Assembly (NCBI GenBank): GCA_964501535.1
Contig: CAZCSV010000009.1
Location: forward strand, 11,524 to 75,523
Direction of reading: 5' to 3'
Source of the DNA: FEN-1279 sp964501535
GTDB lineage: Bacteria > Bacteroidota > Ignavibacteria > Tepidaquicellales > Tepidaquicellaceae
DNA: 64,000 nt
Part shown: piece after piece, positions 1-8,980 of the stretch
How the letters are laid out: each line of letters starts with the position of its first letter
How positions within the stretch are numbered: position 1 is the first letter of the stretch
Translations under genes and position numbers: made by a program
Notes under the pieces: generated by a model
Database searches by the model: none
The model's input: the letters and a program-made list of their open reading frames with translations, nothing else
Told to the model about the DNA's origin: nothing

Positions 1-1
1 A

Positions 2-1445
2 CATACAATCTGTTACTAATTGAATCTACTGTTGGAGTTGTCGATGCCTGTCCTCCGAGAGGAATCGGCGCCCACAAATTACTACCGTCGCTTTTAAATC
101 CGTAAAGATTTGCATCGGTTGATGTGATGAATACACTTGTATCATTTGCAATAGAACAGGATGATAACACACTGCCTCCAACAACAAGTGGATAAATGAA
201 ATTCCCGTTTATATCCATCCTGTAGACTGCATCTCCTGTTGAAACTGCATATAGAACACTATCACCGATTAAACTCAAACCGGCTAATATTTGTCCGGAA
301 GTATATCGTTTCCAGATACATCGGGTAACGGTGGCAGTAACAGAGTCTTTTGCTCCGTTATTTAAAGAAATTTTTAATTTTATTTTTGTTGTTCCTTGAG
401 GATATATATATGTCATTGAATGTTGACTACTAACGAGCGAATCATTTATGTACCAAAATGTAGAATCATGCAAAGAACATAGACTATCATATAATGTAAT
501 TTGTTCAAAAGCAATTCTTCCTATATTTGGTTTATAAATATTGTTTAAATAAGCATGAAGTAAATCTTTTTTAAATATCATTCCTGAATTTCCAACACTA
601 TACATAGAACTACCTGAATAGTTTATACTCCATAAAGAACCGGTTAATATCGTATCAACCCAATTAGTTCCACCATTTGAAGTAAAATAAACATGACCAT
701 TGTGTGTGGATGCATATCCTATATTATTATCTATAAAGTACATGCTTCTTGCTTGCCCAGCAAAAGTGTAAACAGAATACCAGTTAACACCAGCATTTGT
801 AGTTTTGAAAAAATCTGCTTGTGCAGAATAACCTGTAGTAATTGAAGGAAAAAATACACATGTTTTTTCTGAGCTACTTAATGACAGAATCCAATTTAAT
901 CCTCCGTTTGTAGTTTTAAATGTACCTTCAGAACCGGATAAATAGCCGGTTGATGTATTTAAAAAATATATCCCAAATTGATTTGACGATGGAGCAGTTA
1001 AGGTTATCCAATTAATACCACCATTTGTTGTACTAAATAAAACATAACTACCCAATATCCAACCAGTCAAATTATTTAAAATAAAAGGTGCTAAAAGATT
1101 TTGACTTGTTGGAGAACTCAGATTGAACCAGTTATCCCCAGAATTTGTAGTTTTAATAATAGCACCTCCATTTCCAGTTGCGTAGCCAGAATAAATATCT
1201 CCAAATGAAACATATAATATGGATGAGGGAATTGGCTTTTGTATCCAGTTTGTTCCAGCATTTGTCGTTTTTAAAATATAATTTCCAATATCACCACTTA
1301 CAAAACCTGTATTTCCGTTAACAAAATACACCGACCATAGATTACCTGAAACTCCAGAATATAATTGATACCAATTATATTGAGATTGACATAAATTAAC
1401 TAATAGAGTGAATAGTAAAACAATTATTACTTTTTGCTTTTCCAT
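2..1445 (-). CDS. Secreted YCF48-type beta-propeller protein (3' part cut by window edge)
   Basis: The reading frame opens at the ATG complement at 1443-1445 and stays open for 481 codons to the left edge, so the C-terminus is missing. It begins with a signal peptide (about 21 residues ending near CQSQ). The first 270 residues or so hold at least seven blades with the pattern KTTNxGxNW (KTTNAGTNW, TTNGGINW, KTTNGGLNW, KTTNAGVNW), typical of YCF48/BNR-like propellers in secreted proteins. A PKD/Ig-like stretch follows, and the last visible 100 residues resemble a PQQ-like propeller (YGFKSDGSNLWAP). Such proteins in this group usually end in a T9SS sorting domain, which here would lie outside the window. 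The function is unknown; an extracellular or cell-surface location is inferred. Confidence 0.85.
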   Translation of the reverse strand, partial: MEKQKVIIVLLFTLLVNLCQSQYNWYQLYSGVSGNLWSVYFVNGNTGFVSGDIGNYILKTTNAGTNWIQKPIPSSILYVSFGDIYSGYATGNGGAIIKTTNSGDNWFNLSSPTSQNLLAPFILNNLTGWILGSYVLFSTTNGGINWITLTAPSSNQFGIYFLNTSTGYLSGSEGTFKTTNGGLNWILSLSSSEKTCVFFPSITTGYSAQADFFKTTNAGVNWYSVYTFAGQARSMYFIDNNIGYASTHNGHVYFTSNGGTNWVDTILTGSLWSINYSGSSMYSVGNSGMIFKKDLLHAYLNNIYKPNIGRIAFEQITLYDSLCSLHDSTFWYINDSLVSSQHSMTYIYPQGTTKIKLKISLNNGAKDSVTATVTRCIWKRYTSGQILAGLSLIGDSVLYAVSTGDAVYRMDINGNFIYPLVVGGSVLSSCSIANDTSVFITSTDANLYGFKSDGSNLWAPIPLGGQASTTPTVDSISNRLY

Positions 1446-1741
1446 TTAAAAAGGGTTTACATTTAATAATATAAAATATTTTATTTCAGTTGTAATATTT
1501 TTCAACCTCTTATTTTATATCTTTTTATGTAGTAAGTAAATGATTTGTAATCTCCTAAGATATTCTCTCTTAGAATAGAATCAACCATAAATCTATTAAT
1601 TGTATGGATGAAGTAACTAATCCGTTCTGTTTGTAAGTATCTATACTTATTGTATTTATTTGTCCATTAGAATCTAAAAATAAAGATTTTAATAATCAAG
1701 TGGAAAGTTAGAAGATTTGAATACCTATTCCAAATTAAAAA

Positions 1742-2030
1742 TGTATGGACTTATAATCTTTTGCAATACTATCCTAATCCCGTCCTAATCCCGTAACAAA
1801 AATAAACTGCAAACTCCCGAAAGACGGAAGAAAAAAGCTTGTGATTTATGATATTCCAGGCAAGGAAATAAAAACACTTGTTAATGAAATTAAACAAGCA
1901 GGTCGTTATACAGTTGAATTTAATAGAATTCAATGGTAAAGAAGATGGTGTTGATAAATTAAGTACTGTAACAGCTGAAAAATGTCAAAGATGGAGGAGC
2001 AATCTTCCGGCTTTTTTATATAAGTAACTC
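1742..2030 (+). pseudogene. Frameshifted remnant of a T9SS C-terminal sorting domain
   Basis: Translated piecewise, this reads QYYPNP, then KINCKLPKDGRKKLVIYD, GKEIKTLVNE and AGRYTVEFN, the standard order of a type A T9SS sorting tail. Between the two NP motifs the spacer is 5 bases rather than 3, caused by a near-duplicate CTAATCCCGT, which throws the frame. The frame is also lost after VEFN. No parent coding sequence remains upstream, where 1446-1741 shows only stop-rich AT-rich sequence. It is a decayed gene end. Confidence 0.7.
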
Positions 2031-2185
2031 CCGTGCAATCTGAGGTAATCAGGTGCAATCTAATGCAATCTGAGGTAAATTAATGCAAATTAATTTTCAA
2101 AAAGTGTGATTTAAAGCTGTATTTAAGGTTTTTTCCCACCCTTTCACGGTGAAGATTATCCCGTTTCGGGATTGGGCGTGCAACT
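2024..2185 (+). repeat. Dispersed repeat with tRNA-Glu-like 3' half, copy A
   Basis: The left part carries direct repeats of TGCAATCTGAGGTAA and a related TGCAAATTAA. About 70 bases later comes a segment resembling the 3' half of tRNA-Glu: an anticodon loop CTTTCAC in a CC/GG stem (2138-2150), a T-arm-like hairpin ATCCCG/CGGGAT and an acceptor-like GGGCGTGC. No D-arm or 5' acceptor strand precedes it, so it is not a complete tRNA gene. The same unit recurs at 9880, 11284 and 27606, with decayed forms at 2246, 17456 and 30733. Confidence 0.8.
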
Positions 2186-2186
2186 T

Positions 2187-2219
2187 AACCTTGCATTTTC
2201 GTATGCAAGGTTTTTTTTC
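2187..2219 (+). terminator. Rho-independent terminator following repeat copy A
   Basis: AACCTTGCA and TGCAAGGTT form a 9-bp stem followed by a run of eight T. It sits directly after the tRNA-like segment, as expected for a terminator carried along with a tRNA 3' end. Confidence 0.75.
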
Positions 2220-2245
2220 TATTTAAAAGTCAAATCGAGTTAGGA

Positions 2246-2300
2246 CACCTTTCACGATGAAGATTTGTCCGCCGTTAAGGAAATCCCGCTTAGCATGCAA
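2246..2300 (+). repeat. Degenerate second tRNA-Glu-like 3' half
   Basis: The stretch starting ACACCTTTCACGATGAAGAT matches the anticodon-arm part of copy A, and a weak TTAGCATGCAA stands where GGGCGTGCAA is found in the better copies. The T-arm is disrupted. It lies about 30 bases after the terminator of copy A, suggesting an old tandem arrangement. Confidence 0.5.
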
Positions 2301-2508
2301 AACTGACTCTGCATAAACAAATACGTTTTTTTTTTATTTGTAATTATAAAATATTACAGGAAAAGTTTCATATTTGTTTAAGAAGGTCGAAACGGTAACT
2401 TAAATAGATTAGCATTCGCAAAATAAAATCAGTTTTTTTTGTTGATAGATTCTGCTATTTTAAATCTTTCTATTAAAAAGTTTTTTTAAAAAATAGAACG
2501 GAGGGAAA

Positions 2509-2781
2509 ATGCTTCACGAACCTGCTGCCGTTATTTCTACCGATAATGCGGCTTCGAAAAAATCGAAACTTGGTATTATTTTATTTTTTGTTTATACAAT
2601 TATTTACTCAGGTTTTGTTCTGATTGGTCTGACCAAACCCGAATTAATGGGATTAGAATTAATCGGAGGACAAAACATTGCCATTATTTATGGCTTTGGA
2701 TTAATTGTGCTTGCTATAGTTATGGGTTTTATCTATAACTATTTCTGCACAAAAATGGAAAATAAACTGAATAAAAATTAA
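2509..2781 (+). CDS. DUF485 membrane protein, partner of the downstream symporter
   Basis: A 90-residue protein with two predicted membrane helices (about residues 22-43 and 57-80) and a charged C-terminus ending in CTKMENKLNKN, the usual pattern of the DUF485/YjcH family. A good Shine-Dalgarno-like GGAGGG lies 7-12 bases upstream of the ATG. The symporter gene follows after 21 bases, the arrangement known for acetate permease operons. The family is thought to act with the symporter; its exact role is not established. Confidence 0.85.
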   Translation: MLHEPAAVISTDNAASKKSKLGIILFFVYTIIYSGFVLIGLTKPELMGLELIGGQNIAIIYGFGLIVLAIVMGFIYNYFCTKMENKLNKN

Positions 2782-2802
2782 AATTAAATAAAAAAATAAA
2801 AT

Positions 2803-4725
2803 ATGATTTACGAAGTCTCAAATTTAGCCATAATAATATTTTTATTTATCGTCGGATTAGTACTGGGTTTATCTTTTTACTATGCGAGAAAAACAAAATC
2901 TTCCGCCGGCTATTATGCCGCGGGAGGGAATATTCACTGGGCAGTGAACGGTATTGCTTTTGCAGGTGATTACTTATCAGCAGCTTCTTTCCTTGGTATT
3001 TGCGGTATGATTGCATATTCCGGTTATGATGGATTTTTATATTCAATCGGATATCTTGCAGGCTGGGTGGTTGCTTTATTCCTTGTTGCAGAGCCATTAA
3101 AAAAACTCGGCAAGTACACATTTGCAGATGCTCTTGATTCAAAATTTAATTCCAAATCGATTAAATTAGCCGCTTCAATAAGCACGCTAATTGTATCAAT
3201 TTTTTATCTAATTCCACAAATGGTTGGAGCAGGTGACCTTGTTGTTCCTTTACTTGGTCTGCCTCATTGGATGGGAGTTCTTATTGTAGGTTCAATTGTA
3301 ATTTTTATTGTCGCTACAGCAGGTATGACTTCTACGACTTATGTTCAATTTATTAAGGGTGCATTGTTAGTTGTTTTTTCTACTATATTAACAATTTATA
3401 TACTAAATAATGGATTAAACTTGTCTCCAAGCGAGAACTATCATAAATTTGCCCAAATAAATGCAGTCGTTACCAATGATACAATAGTAAATGTTACTAA
3501 TCCCGCTTATATTGTAAAGGCAACAAAAGTAATTGATAAAATTGTATTTGTTAAACTTGAAAAAGAAGGTTCTATTTGCTGGTATAAATTAAGCAAGAAA
3601 GAAGGTAAAACAACTCTCGATGAAATACTCTCTACCACTGTTATAGCAAGCGGTGAAAAATTATACAATGGAGCTCCAAAATCAGAAAAAAAATTCTATC
3701 AGGTCGGACATTTAAGCAAGATTATTGTTGACGGAAAAGAAGTTGATAAAACAGGTCCTGTTGGTCCTTTTGAATTTATTAAAACAATTGAAAAAAGTGA
3801 AGTAGTTCGATTTACTAAGAAAAATTTTCCTGATGGAACTGACAAAGTTACGGTTTGGTATCAGCAAATAACTAAGGGTGAAGATGTAATGAAACCCGGA
3901 CTTTTGTACAAACTTTCAGACGAAGCCGGTGCAACTATCTGGGATAAACTGAACTTCTTATCACTTATGCTTGCTTTGTTTTTAGGAACTTCAGCACTGC
4001 CTCATATACTTATTAGATATTATACAGTTCCAAGCCAGCGAGCTGCAAGAAAATCTACTATCGTTGCTATTGCAGCAATAGGATTTTTCTATATCTTAAC
4101 TCTTTATATGGGTCTCGGCTCTATGATAAATGGTGTCTTGGATGTCGAAAGCAGTAATATGTCGGGTCCGCTTCTGGCAAAATCATTTGGAGTTGGTTTA
4201 TTCTCAATTATTTCAGCCATAGCATTTGCAACCGTACTCGGTACTGTCAGTGGTCTTATTGTAGCTTCATCTGGTGCTATTGCTCATGATTTTATCGATA
4301 AATATCTCCAGGTCGAAATGACGGATAAAGCAAAAGTCAGAGCGGGAAAAATTGCTGCTCTTAGCGTTGGTATCTTTGCAATTATTTTAGGAATATTATT
4401 CAAAGGAATGAATGTTTCTTTCCTGGTTGGACTTGCATTTGCGGTAGCAGCATCTGCAAACCTACCTGCAATTTTATTCCTTTTATTCTGGAAAAAGACT
4501 ACTGCAAAAGGAATTGCATGGTCAATAATAGTTGGAATAATTTCTTCCATTGGAATTATTATGTTCTCTCCAACTATGTATGATAAATATGGTCTGGCTC
4601 CTAAAGATGCTCTTATTCCATTGGATAATCCTGGTATTATTTCTATACCATTGGCAGTTATAACTTTAATCGTTGTTTCTTTAATGACACAAAAAGAAAA
4701 TTCGACAAAAGATTTTTCAAAATAA
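2803..4725 (+). CDS. Sodium:solute symporter of the acetate permease (ActP/VC_2705) type
   Basis: A 640-residue SSS-family transporter with about 13 membrane helices. The N-terminus carries the family pattern (YYAAGG, GDYLSAASFLGICG) and the later part GTSALPHILIRYYTVP, typical of the acetate/monocarboxylate branch. Between about residues 205 and 385 there is a long hydrophilic, lysine-rich insertion predicted to lie outside the membrane core; E. coli ActP is about 550 residues, so this is the larger-loop subfamily. It is linked to the DUF485 gene upstream and to a porin and a DUF294 signalling protein downstream, an arrangement usual for this subfamily. Acetate or a similar short organic acid is the inferred substrate. 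Confidence 0.85.
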   Translation: MIYEVSNLAIIIFLFIVGLVLGLSFYYARKTKSSAGYYAAGGNIHWAVNGIAFAGDYLSAASFLGICGMIAYSGYDGFLYSIGYLAGWVVALFLVAEPLKKLGKYTFADALDSKFNSKSIKLAASISTLIVSIFYLIPQMVGAGDLVVPLLGLPHWMGVLIVGSIVIFIVATAGMTSTTYVQFIKGALLVVFSTILTIYILNNGLNLSPSENYHKFAQINAVVTNDTIVNVTNPAYIVKATKVIDKIVFVKLEKEGSICWYKLSKKEGKTTLDEILSTTVIASGEKLYNGAPKSEKKFYQVGHLSKIIVDGKEVDKTGPVGPFEFIKTIEKSEVVRFTKKNFPDGTDKVTVWYQQITKGEDVMKPGLLYKLSDEAGATIWDKLNFLSLMLALFLGTSALPHILIRYYTVPSQRAARKSTIVAIAAIGFFYILTLYMGLGSMINGVLDVESSNMSGPLLAKSFGVGLFSIISAIAFATVLGTVSGLIVASSGAIAHDFIDKYLQVEMTDKAKVRAGKIAALSVGIFAIILGILFKGMNVSFLVGLAFAVAASANLPAILFLLFWKKTTAKGIAWSIIVGIISSIGIIMFSPTMYDKYGLAPKDALIPLDNPGIISIPLAVITLIVVSLMTQKENSTKDFSK

Positions 4726-4750
4726 TTTTAACTAAAATTTTATAATTAAT

Positions 4751-6013
4751 ATGAAAAAATTTTTAATTGTTTTAATAATTACTGCATCATTTGCAGTCAA
4801 TGCACAGGATAAAAAAGACGATTCAAAATTTGGAATTAAATTTTCAGGTTTCATAAAAACAGATGCGTTTTTCGATTCACGTCAAACTGTTAATATTAGG
4901 GAAGGACATTTCTTGTTGTATCCCGAAAATGTTTCACTCGACGCAAATAAAAGTGACATAAATGCAAAATCAAATTTCAATATTCTCTCAATTCAATCAA
5001 GATTAAAAGCTACAGTTACCGGTCCTGATGTCTTCGATGCTAAACCATCAGGTGTTATTGAAGCAGATTTCTTTGGAAATGAAAACTCGAGTTTCAGTGA
5101 TGTAAACGGTTTCAGACTTAGACATGCTTTCGTAAAACTAAATTGGAAAACAACAGAGGTATTGGCTGGTCAGTATTGGCATCCGATGTTTATTGTCGAA
5201 TCATTCCCGGGAGTAATATCATTCAATACAGGTGCCCCATTTCAACCGTTTTCACGTAATCCGCAAATTCGTGTTTCTCAAATTATTGGAAGAATGAAAT
5301 TAATTGGTTGTATATTTTCCCAAAGGGATTTTACAAGTACCGGACCTGATGGCGCCAGTTCGAAATATATAAGAAATTCAGCTATCCCAAATTTGCATTT
5401 TCAGATGCAGTATAAATCAGATTCTTCTAATTTCTTGGCTGGTGCAGGTGTAGATTATAAAACTGTAACTCCTGAACTTTTCACTTCCAATACTTCAGCT
5501 ACAAAAAAGTTTGTATCAGACAAAACTTTAGGAAGTTTATCCACTATTGGTTTTTTAAATATGAAATTTAAGCCGCTAACTCTGAAATTGGAAGGTATAT
5601 TTGCTCAAAACGCATATGATATGGTAATGTTAGGAGGTTATGCTGTTAAAGGAATTACGGATACTGCAACCGGAATTAAAGAATTTACAAATTTAAATAC
5701 GATTTCTTTTTGGGTTGATTTACAAACAACAGGTGAAAATATACAGTTTGGTCTTTTCACCGGTTATACTAAAAATTTAGGATCTAATGATTCAATTAAT
5801 GGTTCGATATATGCCCGTGGCTCTAATGTAGATTATGTTTACCGTGTATCTCCGAGAATTGTATTCATATCGGGCAAATTAAATATTGCTTTAGAAGGTG
5901 AATATACTTTTGCTATGTATGGAATTGCAAACGGAGACAAAAAAGGAAAAGTTACAAGCGGATATGCAATGAACAATACAAGAGGATTGCTTTCATTCAT
6001 TTATAATTTTTAA
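4751..6013 (+). CDS. Outer-membrane porin-like beta-barrel protein
   Basis: A 420-residue protein with a signal peptide (cleavage near FAVNAQ) followed by alternating amphipathic strands and a C-terminal aromatic residue (LLSFIYNF), the signature of an outer-membrane barrel. The early motif FSGFIKTDAFFDSRQ and the region LRHAFVKLNW are typical of DcaP-like/putative porins in Bacteroidota relatives. It lies 25 bases after the symporter, so it may supply substrate to the periplasm. This role is inferred from position only. Confidence 0.75.
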   Translation: MKKFLIVLIITASFAVNAQDKKDDSKFGIKFSGFIKTDAFFDSRQTVNIREGHFLLYPENVSLDANKSDINAKSNFNILSIQSRLKATVTGPDVFDAKPSGVIEADFFGNENSSFSDVNGFRLRHAFVKLNWKTTEVLAGQYWHPMFIVESFPGVISFNTGAPFQPFSRNPQIRVSQIIGRMKLIGCIFSQRDFTSTGPDGASSKYIRNSAIPNLHFQMQYKSDSSNFLAGAGVDYKTVTPELFTSNTSATKKFVSDKTLGSLSTIGFLNMKFKPLTLKLEGIFAQNAYDMVMLGGYAVKGITDTATGIKEFTNLNTISFWVDLQTTGENIQFGLFTGYTKNLGSNDSINGSIYARGSNVDYVYRVSPRIVFISGKLNIALEGEYTFAMYGIANGDKKGKVTSGYAMNNTRGLLSFIYNF

Positions 6014-6099
6014 TAGATTTATATTTACAGCTAATTTATCATTAGGATTTATATGTTGATTTTTATGAAATCTTGTTTATATTGTATTATATAAATAAT

Positions 6100-8961
6100 A
6101 TGGGCAAATTTTATATAAAAATTATTCTACCTTCCGTTATATCTATACTTCTATTCATTCTAACCATTTTTCTGTTTATAATACCTCATTTTCAACAGAA
6201 TATTATGAATGGTAAACGGGAAATGATAAAGGAATTAACCAACTCTGCGTTAAGTATTTTATCGAAATATGAAAATGATGAAAGAAGAGGTTTACTTACC
6301 CGTGATGAAGCACAAAAAACAGCTGTTTCAAGAATACAATATCTTAGATACGGTGAAGAGAACAAAGATTATTTTTGGATTACCGATATGCAACCTAAAA
6401 TGATAATTCATCCGTATAGAACAGATTTAAATGGAAAAGATTTATCGAATTTCAGTGACCCGCACGGAAAAAAGTTGTTCGTGGAATTTGTAAATACAGT
6501 CAAAGAATCGGAACACGGTTATGTAGATTATATGTGGCAATGGAAAGATGATTCACTTCACATTGTTCCCAAATTATCTTATGTCAGTATTTTTAAACCG
6601 TGGGGTTGGGTAATTGGAACCGGTATTTATATCGAAGATGTAAAAAAAGAAATAGATGGACTCACAAAAAAACTTCTCTGGATTTCAGTGGGAATTTCGT
6701 TCTTAATAGCTTTTCTGCTTTTATTCATTTCTCAGCAAAGCCTGAAAATCGAAAGACAAAGAATTAAAGCAAATAACGAATTGCACGATTCGAAAGAAAA
6801 ATATAAAACTCTTGTAGAAGCTACAACTGAAGGCTTAATAATGCTTATAGATGGAAAAATAAGTTTTTCTAATAATGTATTAAATAAGATGTTATGTTAT
6901 GAAAATACTGAACTCGTTAATTGTGCTTTAAACGAATTGATTAGTGAAAACAATAACAAAGAAATTATTGAAACATTTTCGCAGTATATTGTGAAAGAAG
7001 GACAATATGAAGTAAATTTGAAAAAGAAAAACGGTGGGTATATAGAGGTCTTGGTTACATCTTCAACGGCAATTATTAATGGTCAAGAAGTCAACATCCT
7101 AATTGCAAAAGATATTACTGTAGATAAAAATCTAAATTTATCGGTTTTAAATTACCAGAAGTTATTAAGCACTTTAGATATTGGCTTCTTCCGGATTAAT
7201 CTTGATTCAAAAGGTAAATTTATTTTTGCAAATGATACGGCTATAAGAATATTGGGATATAATAATTACAGAGAACTATCGGAAACTCATATTATTAATA
7301 TGTTCTCAAAATCTGAGGACCGCAAAAACCTTAAAAAGAATCTCGAAGAAGACGGATTTGTTAAAAACAGAGTTTTAAATATCTATAAGAAAAATAAAGA
7401 AGAAGCTTATATTGCAATTACACTTGTTGCGTATAATAATAGTGATTCCGAAGATTTAATTTGTGACGGAATCATCGAAGATATTACAAAAAAGGAAAAA
7501 GAGAAAACAGATACAATTAGTTTAATTACGGAATTAAAATCTAATTCATTTTTAATTGAACAATCAGTAAAAAACTACCTGTCACCTTTACATTCTTTGG
7601 ATTCAGATTCAACTATAATGGATGCAATTAATTTATTATCTAAAAGGAAAACAGATAACTTACTAATTACTAATAATGGAAAAGAGTATCTTGGAATAGT
7701 AACAAACAGCGACGTTCAGCAAAGAGTGCTCATGCTAAATTTACATCTGGATAATCCTGTTTATTTAATTATGAGTTCACCTGTTGTTTATATAAAAGAA
7801 AATACTCCTGTTTGCGATTGTATAAACATTTGCGAAGGAAAAAACATAAGCCATCTCGTTGTTAGAAATGATATAGATGAAGTTGTAGGAATATTCAGAA
7901 TTAATGATATTTATAGAGTATTAAAGGATTCACTTTCATTTTTTATCGCAAATATAGGCAAAGCAGAATCAAACGATGAATTGAAAAATTTATACAAAAA
8001 ATTGCAACTGCTTATTAAACCTCTAATCAGTAGTGATATCACGGTAAAATATATAACAAATATCACATCGTCTTTTTCAGACGCAGTAACAAAAAGATTA
8101 ATTGATTTGACTATCAAAGAGCTTGGTAATCCCCCCGCCGGATTTTCATTTATAAGTATGGGAAGTGAAGGAAGAAGAGAAGAAACTTTATTTACTGACC
8201 AGGACAATGCAATTATCTATGAAGATATACCGGATGATGAAAAGAATTTAACCTGTGATTATTTTAATAAGCTCGGTGAAAAAGTGTGTGATTCTTTAAA
8301 TTATATTGGTTATTCGTTTTGTAAAGGAAATGTAATGGCTAAAAATCCTCATTGGTGTCAGCCTTTTAGTGTTTGGGAAAAATATTTTACAGAATGGATA
8401 ACAACTCCTGAGCCGCAGAATCTTCTCGATGCTACAATATTTTTTGATTTCAGAAGTGTTTATGGTGATGAAGAATTCACGCAGAGATTAAAGAATACTA
8501 TCGGTATATTAATTAAAGAACACTCTTTATTCTTGTACCATCTTGCTTATAATACGTATAATACTAAACTTCAGCAAATATCTACAGGGAATATTATATC
8601 GGATAAAAATACTGAGTCAATAGATTTGAAAAATGCAGTTAATCCAATTGTTATGTTTGCAAGAACATATTCTCTTCAAAATAATATTTGGTGCTCCAAT
8701 ACAATTGATAGAATAAATGCACTGAAAACAAAAAACATTATTAATACAACCTCTGCCGATGAAATTTTATTTGCATATAATTTTCTAATGAAACTTCGTT
8801 TTAAAAATCAAATTTATTTATCTGATAATAATTTACCGTTATCCAACACACTGAATCCTAAAAAACTTATTGAAATAGAATTTAATATTCTAAAGAAAAT
8901 ACTGTCTTTAATTCCATCGTATCAGAATAAAATTAATGTTGATTTCAGATTATCGACTTAA
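6100..8961 (+). CDS. Membrane sensor with Cache, PAS, CBS and DUF294 nucleotidyltransferase domains
   Basis: A 953-residue multidomain protein. A TTG nine codons upstream is also possible, but the ATG at 6100 starts just before the first membrane helix and is preferred. Order: helix 1 (residues 7-30), extracytoplasmic single Cache domain (about 35-190, with DYFWITDMQP and WGWVIGTGIY), helix 2 (about 197-215), two PAS domains (about 230-350 and 351-470), a CBS pair (about 490-610), a DUF294 nucleotidyltransferase domain with GSEGRREE at about 687 and DQD at about 699, and a DUF294 C-terminal helical part. The catalytic GS...DxD pattern is intact. DUF294-CBS proteins commonly sit next to acetate symporters; here the Cache domain may sense the substrate. 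The nucleotidyl acceptor is unknown. Confidence 0.85.
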   Translation: MGKFYIKIILPSVISILLFILTIFLFIIPHFQQNIMNGKREMIKELTNSALSILSKYENDERRGLLTRDEAQKTAVSRIQYLRYGEENKDYFWITDMQPKMIIHPYRTDLNGKDLSNFSDPHGKKLFVEFVNTVKESEHGYVDYMWQWKDDSLHIVPKLSYVSIFKPWGWVIGTGIYIEDVKKEIDGLTKKLLWISVGISFLIAFLLLFISQQSLKIERQRIKANNELHDSKEKYKTLVEATTEGLIMLIDGKISFSNNVLNKMLCYENTELVNCALNELISENNNKEIIETFSQYIVKEGQYEVNLKKKNGGYIEVLVTSSTAIINGQEVNILIAKDITVDKNLNLSVLNYQKLLSTLDIGFFRINLDSKGKFIFANDTAIRILGYNNYRELSETHIINMFSKSEDRKNLKKNLEEDGFVKNRVLNIYKKNKEEAYIAITLVAYNNSDSEDLICDGIIEDITKKEKEKTDTISLITELKSNSFLIEQSVKNYLSPLHSLDSDSTIMDAINLLSKRKTDNLLITNNGKEYLGIVTNSDVQQRVLMLNLHLDNPVYLIMSSPVVYIKENTPVCDCINICEGKNISHLVVRNDIDEVVGIFRINDIYRVLKDSLSFFIANIGKAESNDELKNLYKKLQLLIKPLISSDITVKYITNITSSFSDAVTKRLIDLTIKELGNPPAGFSFISMGSEGRREETLFTDQDNAIIYEDIPDDEKNLTCDYFNKLGEKVCDSLNYIGYSFCKGNVMAKNPHWCQPFSVWEKYFTEWITTPEPQNLLDATIFFDFRSVYGDEEFTQRLKNTIGILIKEHSLFLYHLAYNTYNTKLQQISTGNIISDKNTESIDLKNAVNPIVMFARTYSLQNNIWCSNTIDRINALKTKNIINTTSADEILFAYNFLMKLRFKNQIYLSDNNLPLSNTLNPKKLIEIEFNILKKILSLIPSYQNKINVDFRLST

Positions 8962-8980
8962 TTTTACTTATATAATAATA

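Noticed and set aside
2138..2182. Possible complete tRNA-Glu genes at the repeat copies
   Set aside because: Only anticodon-, T- and acceptor-like 3' parts are present; no D-arm or 5' acceptor strand precedes any copy, so none can fold as a whole tRNA.
6073..6099. TTG start for the Cache-PAS-DUF294 protein
   Set aside because: The nine added residues precede the normal start of the first membrane helix; the ATG at 6100 is a simpler start.
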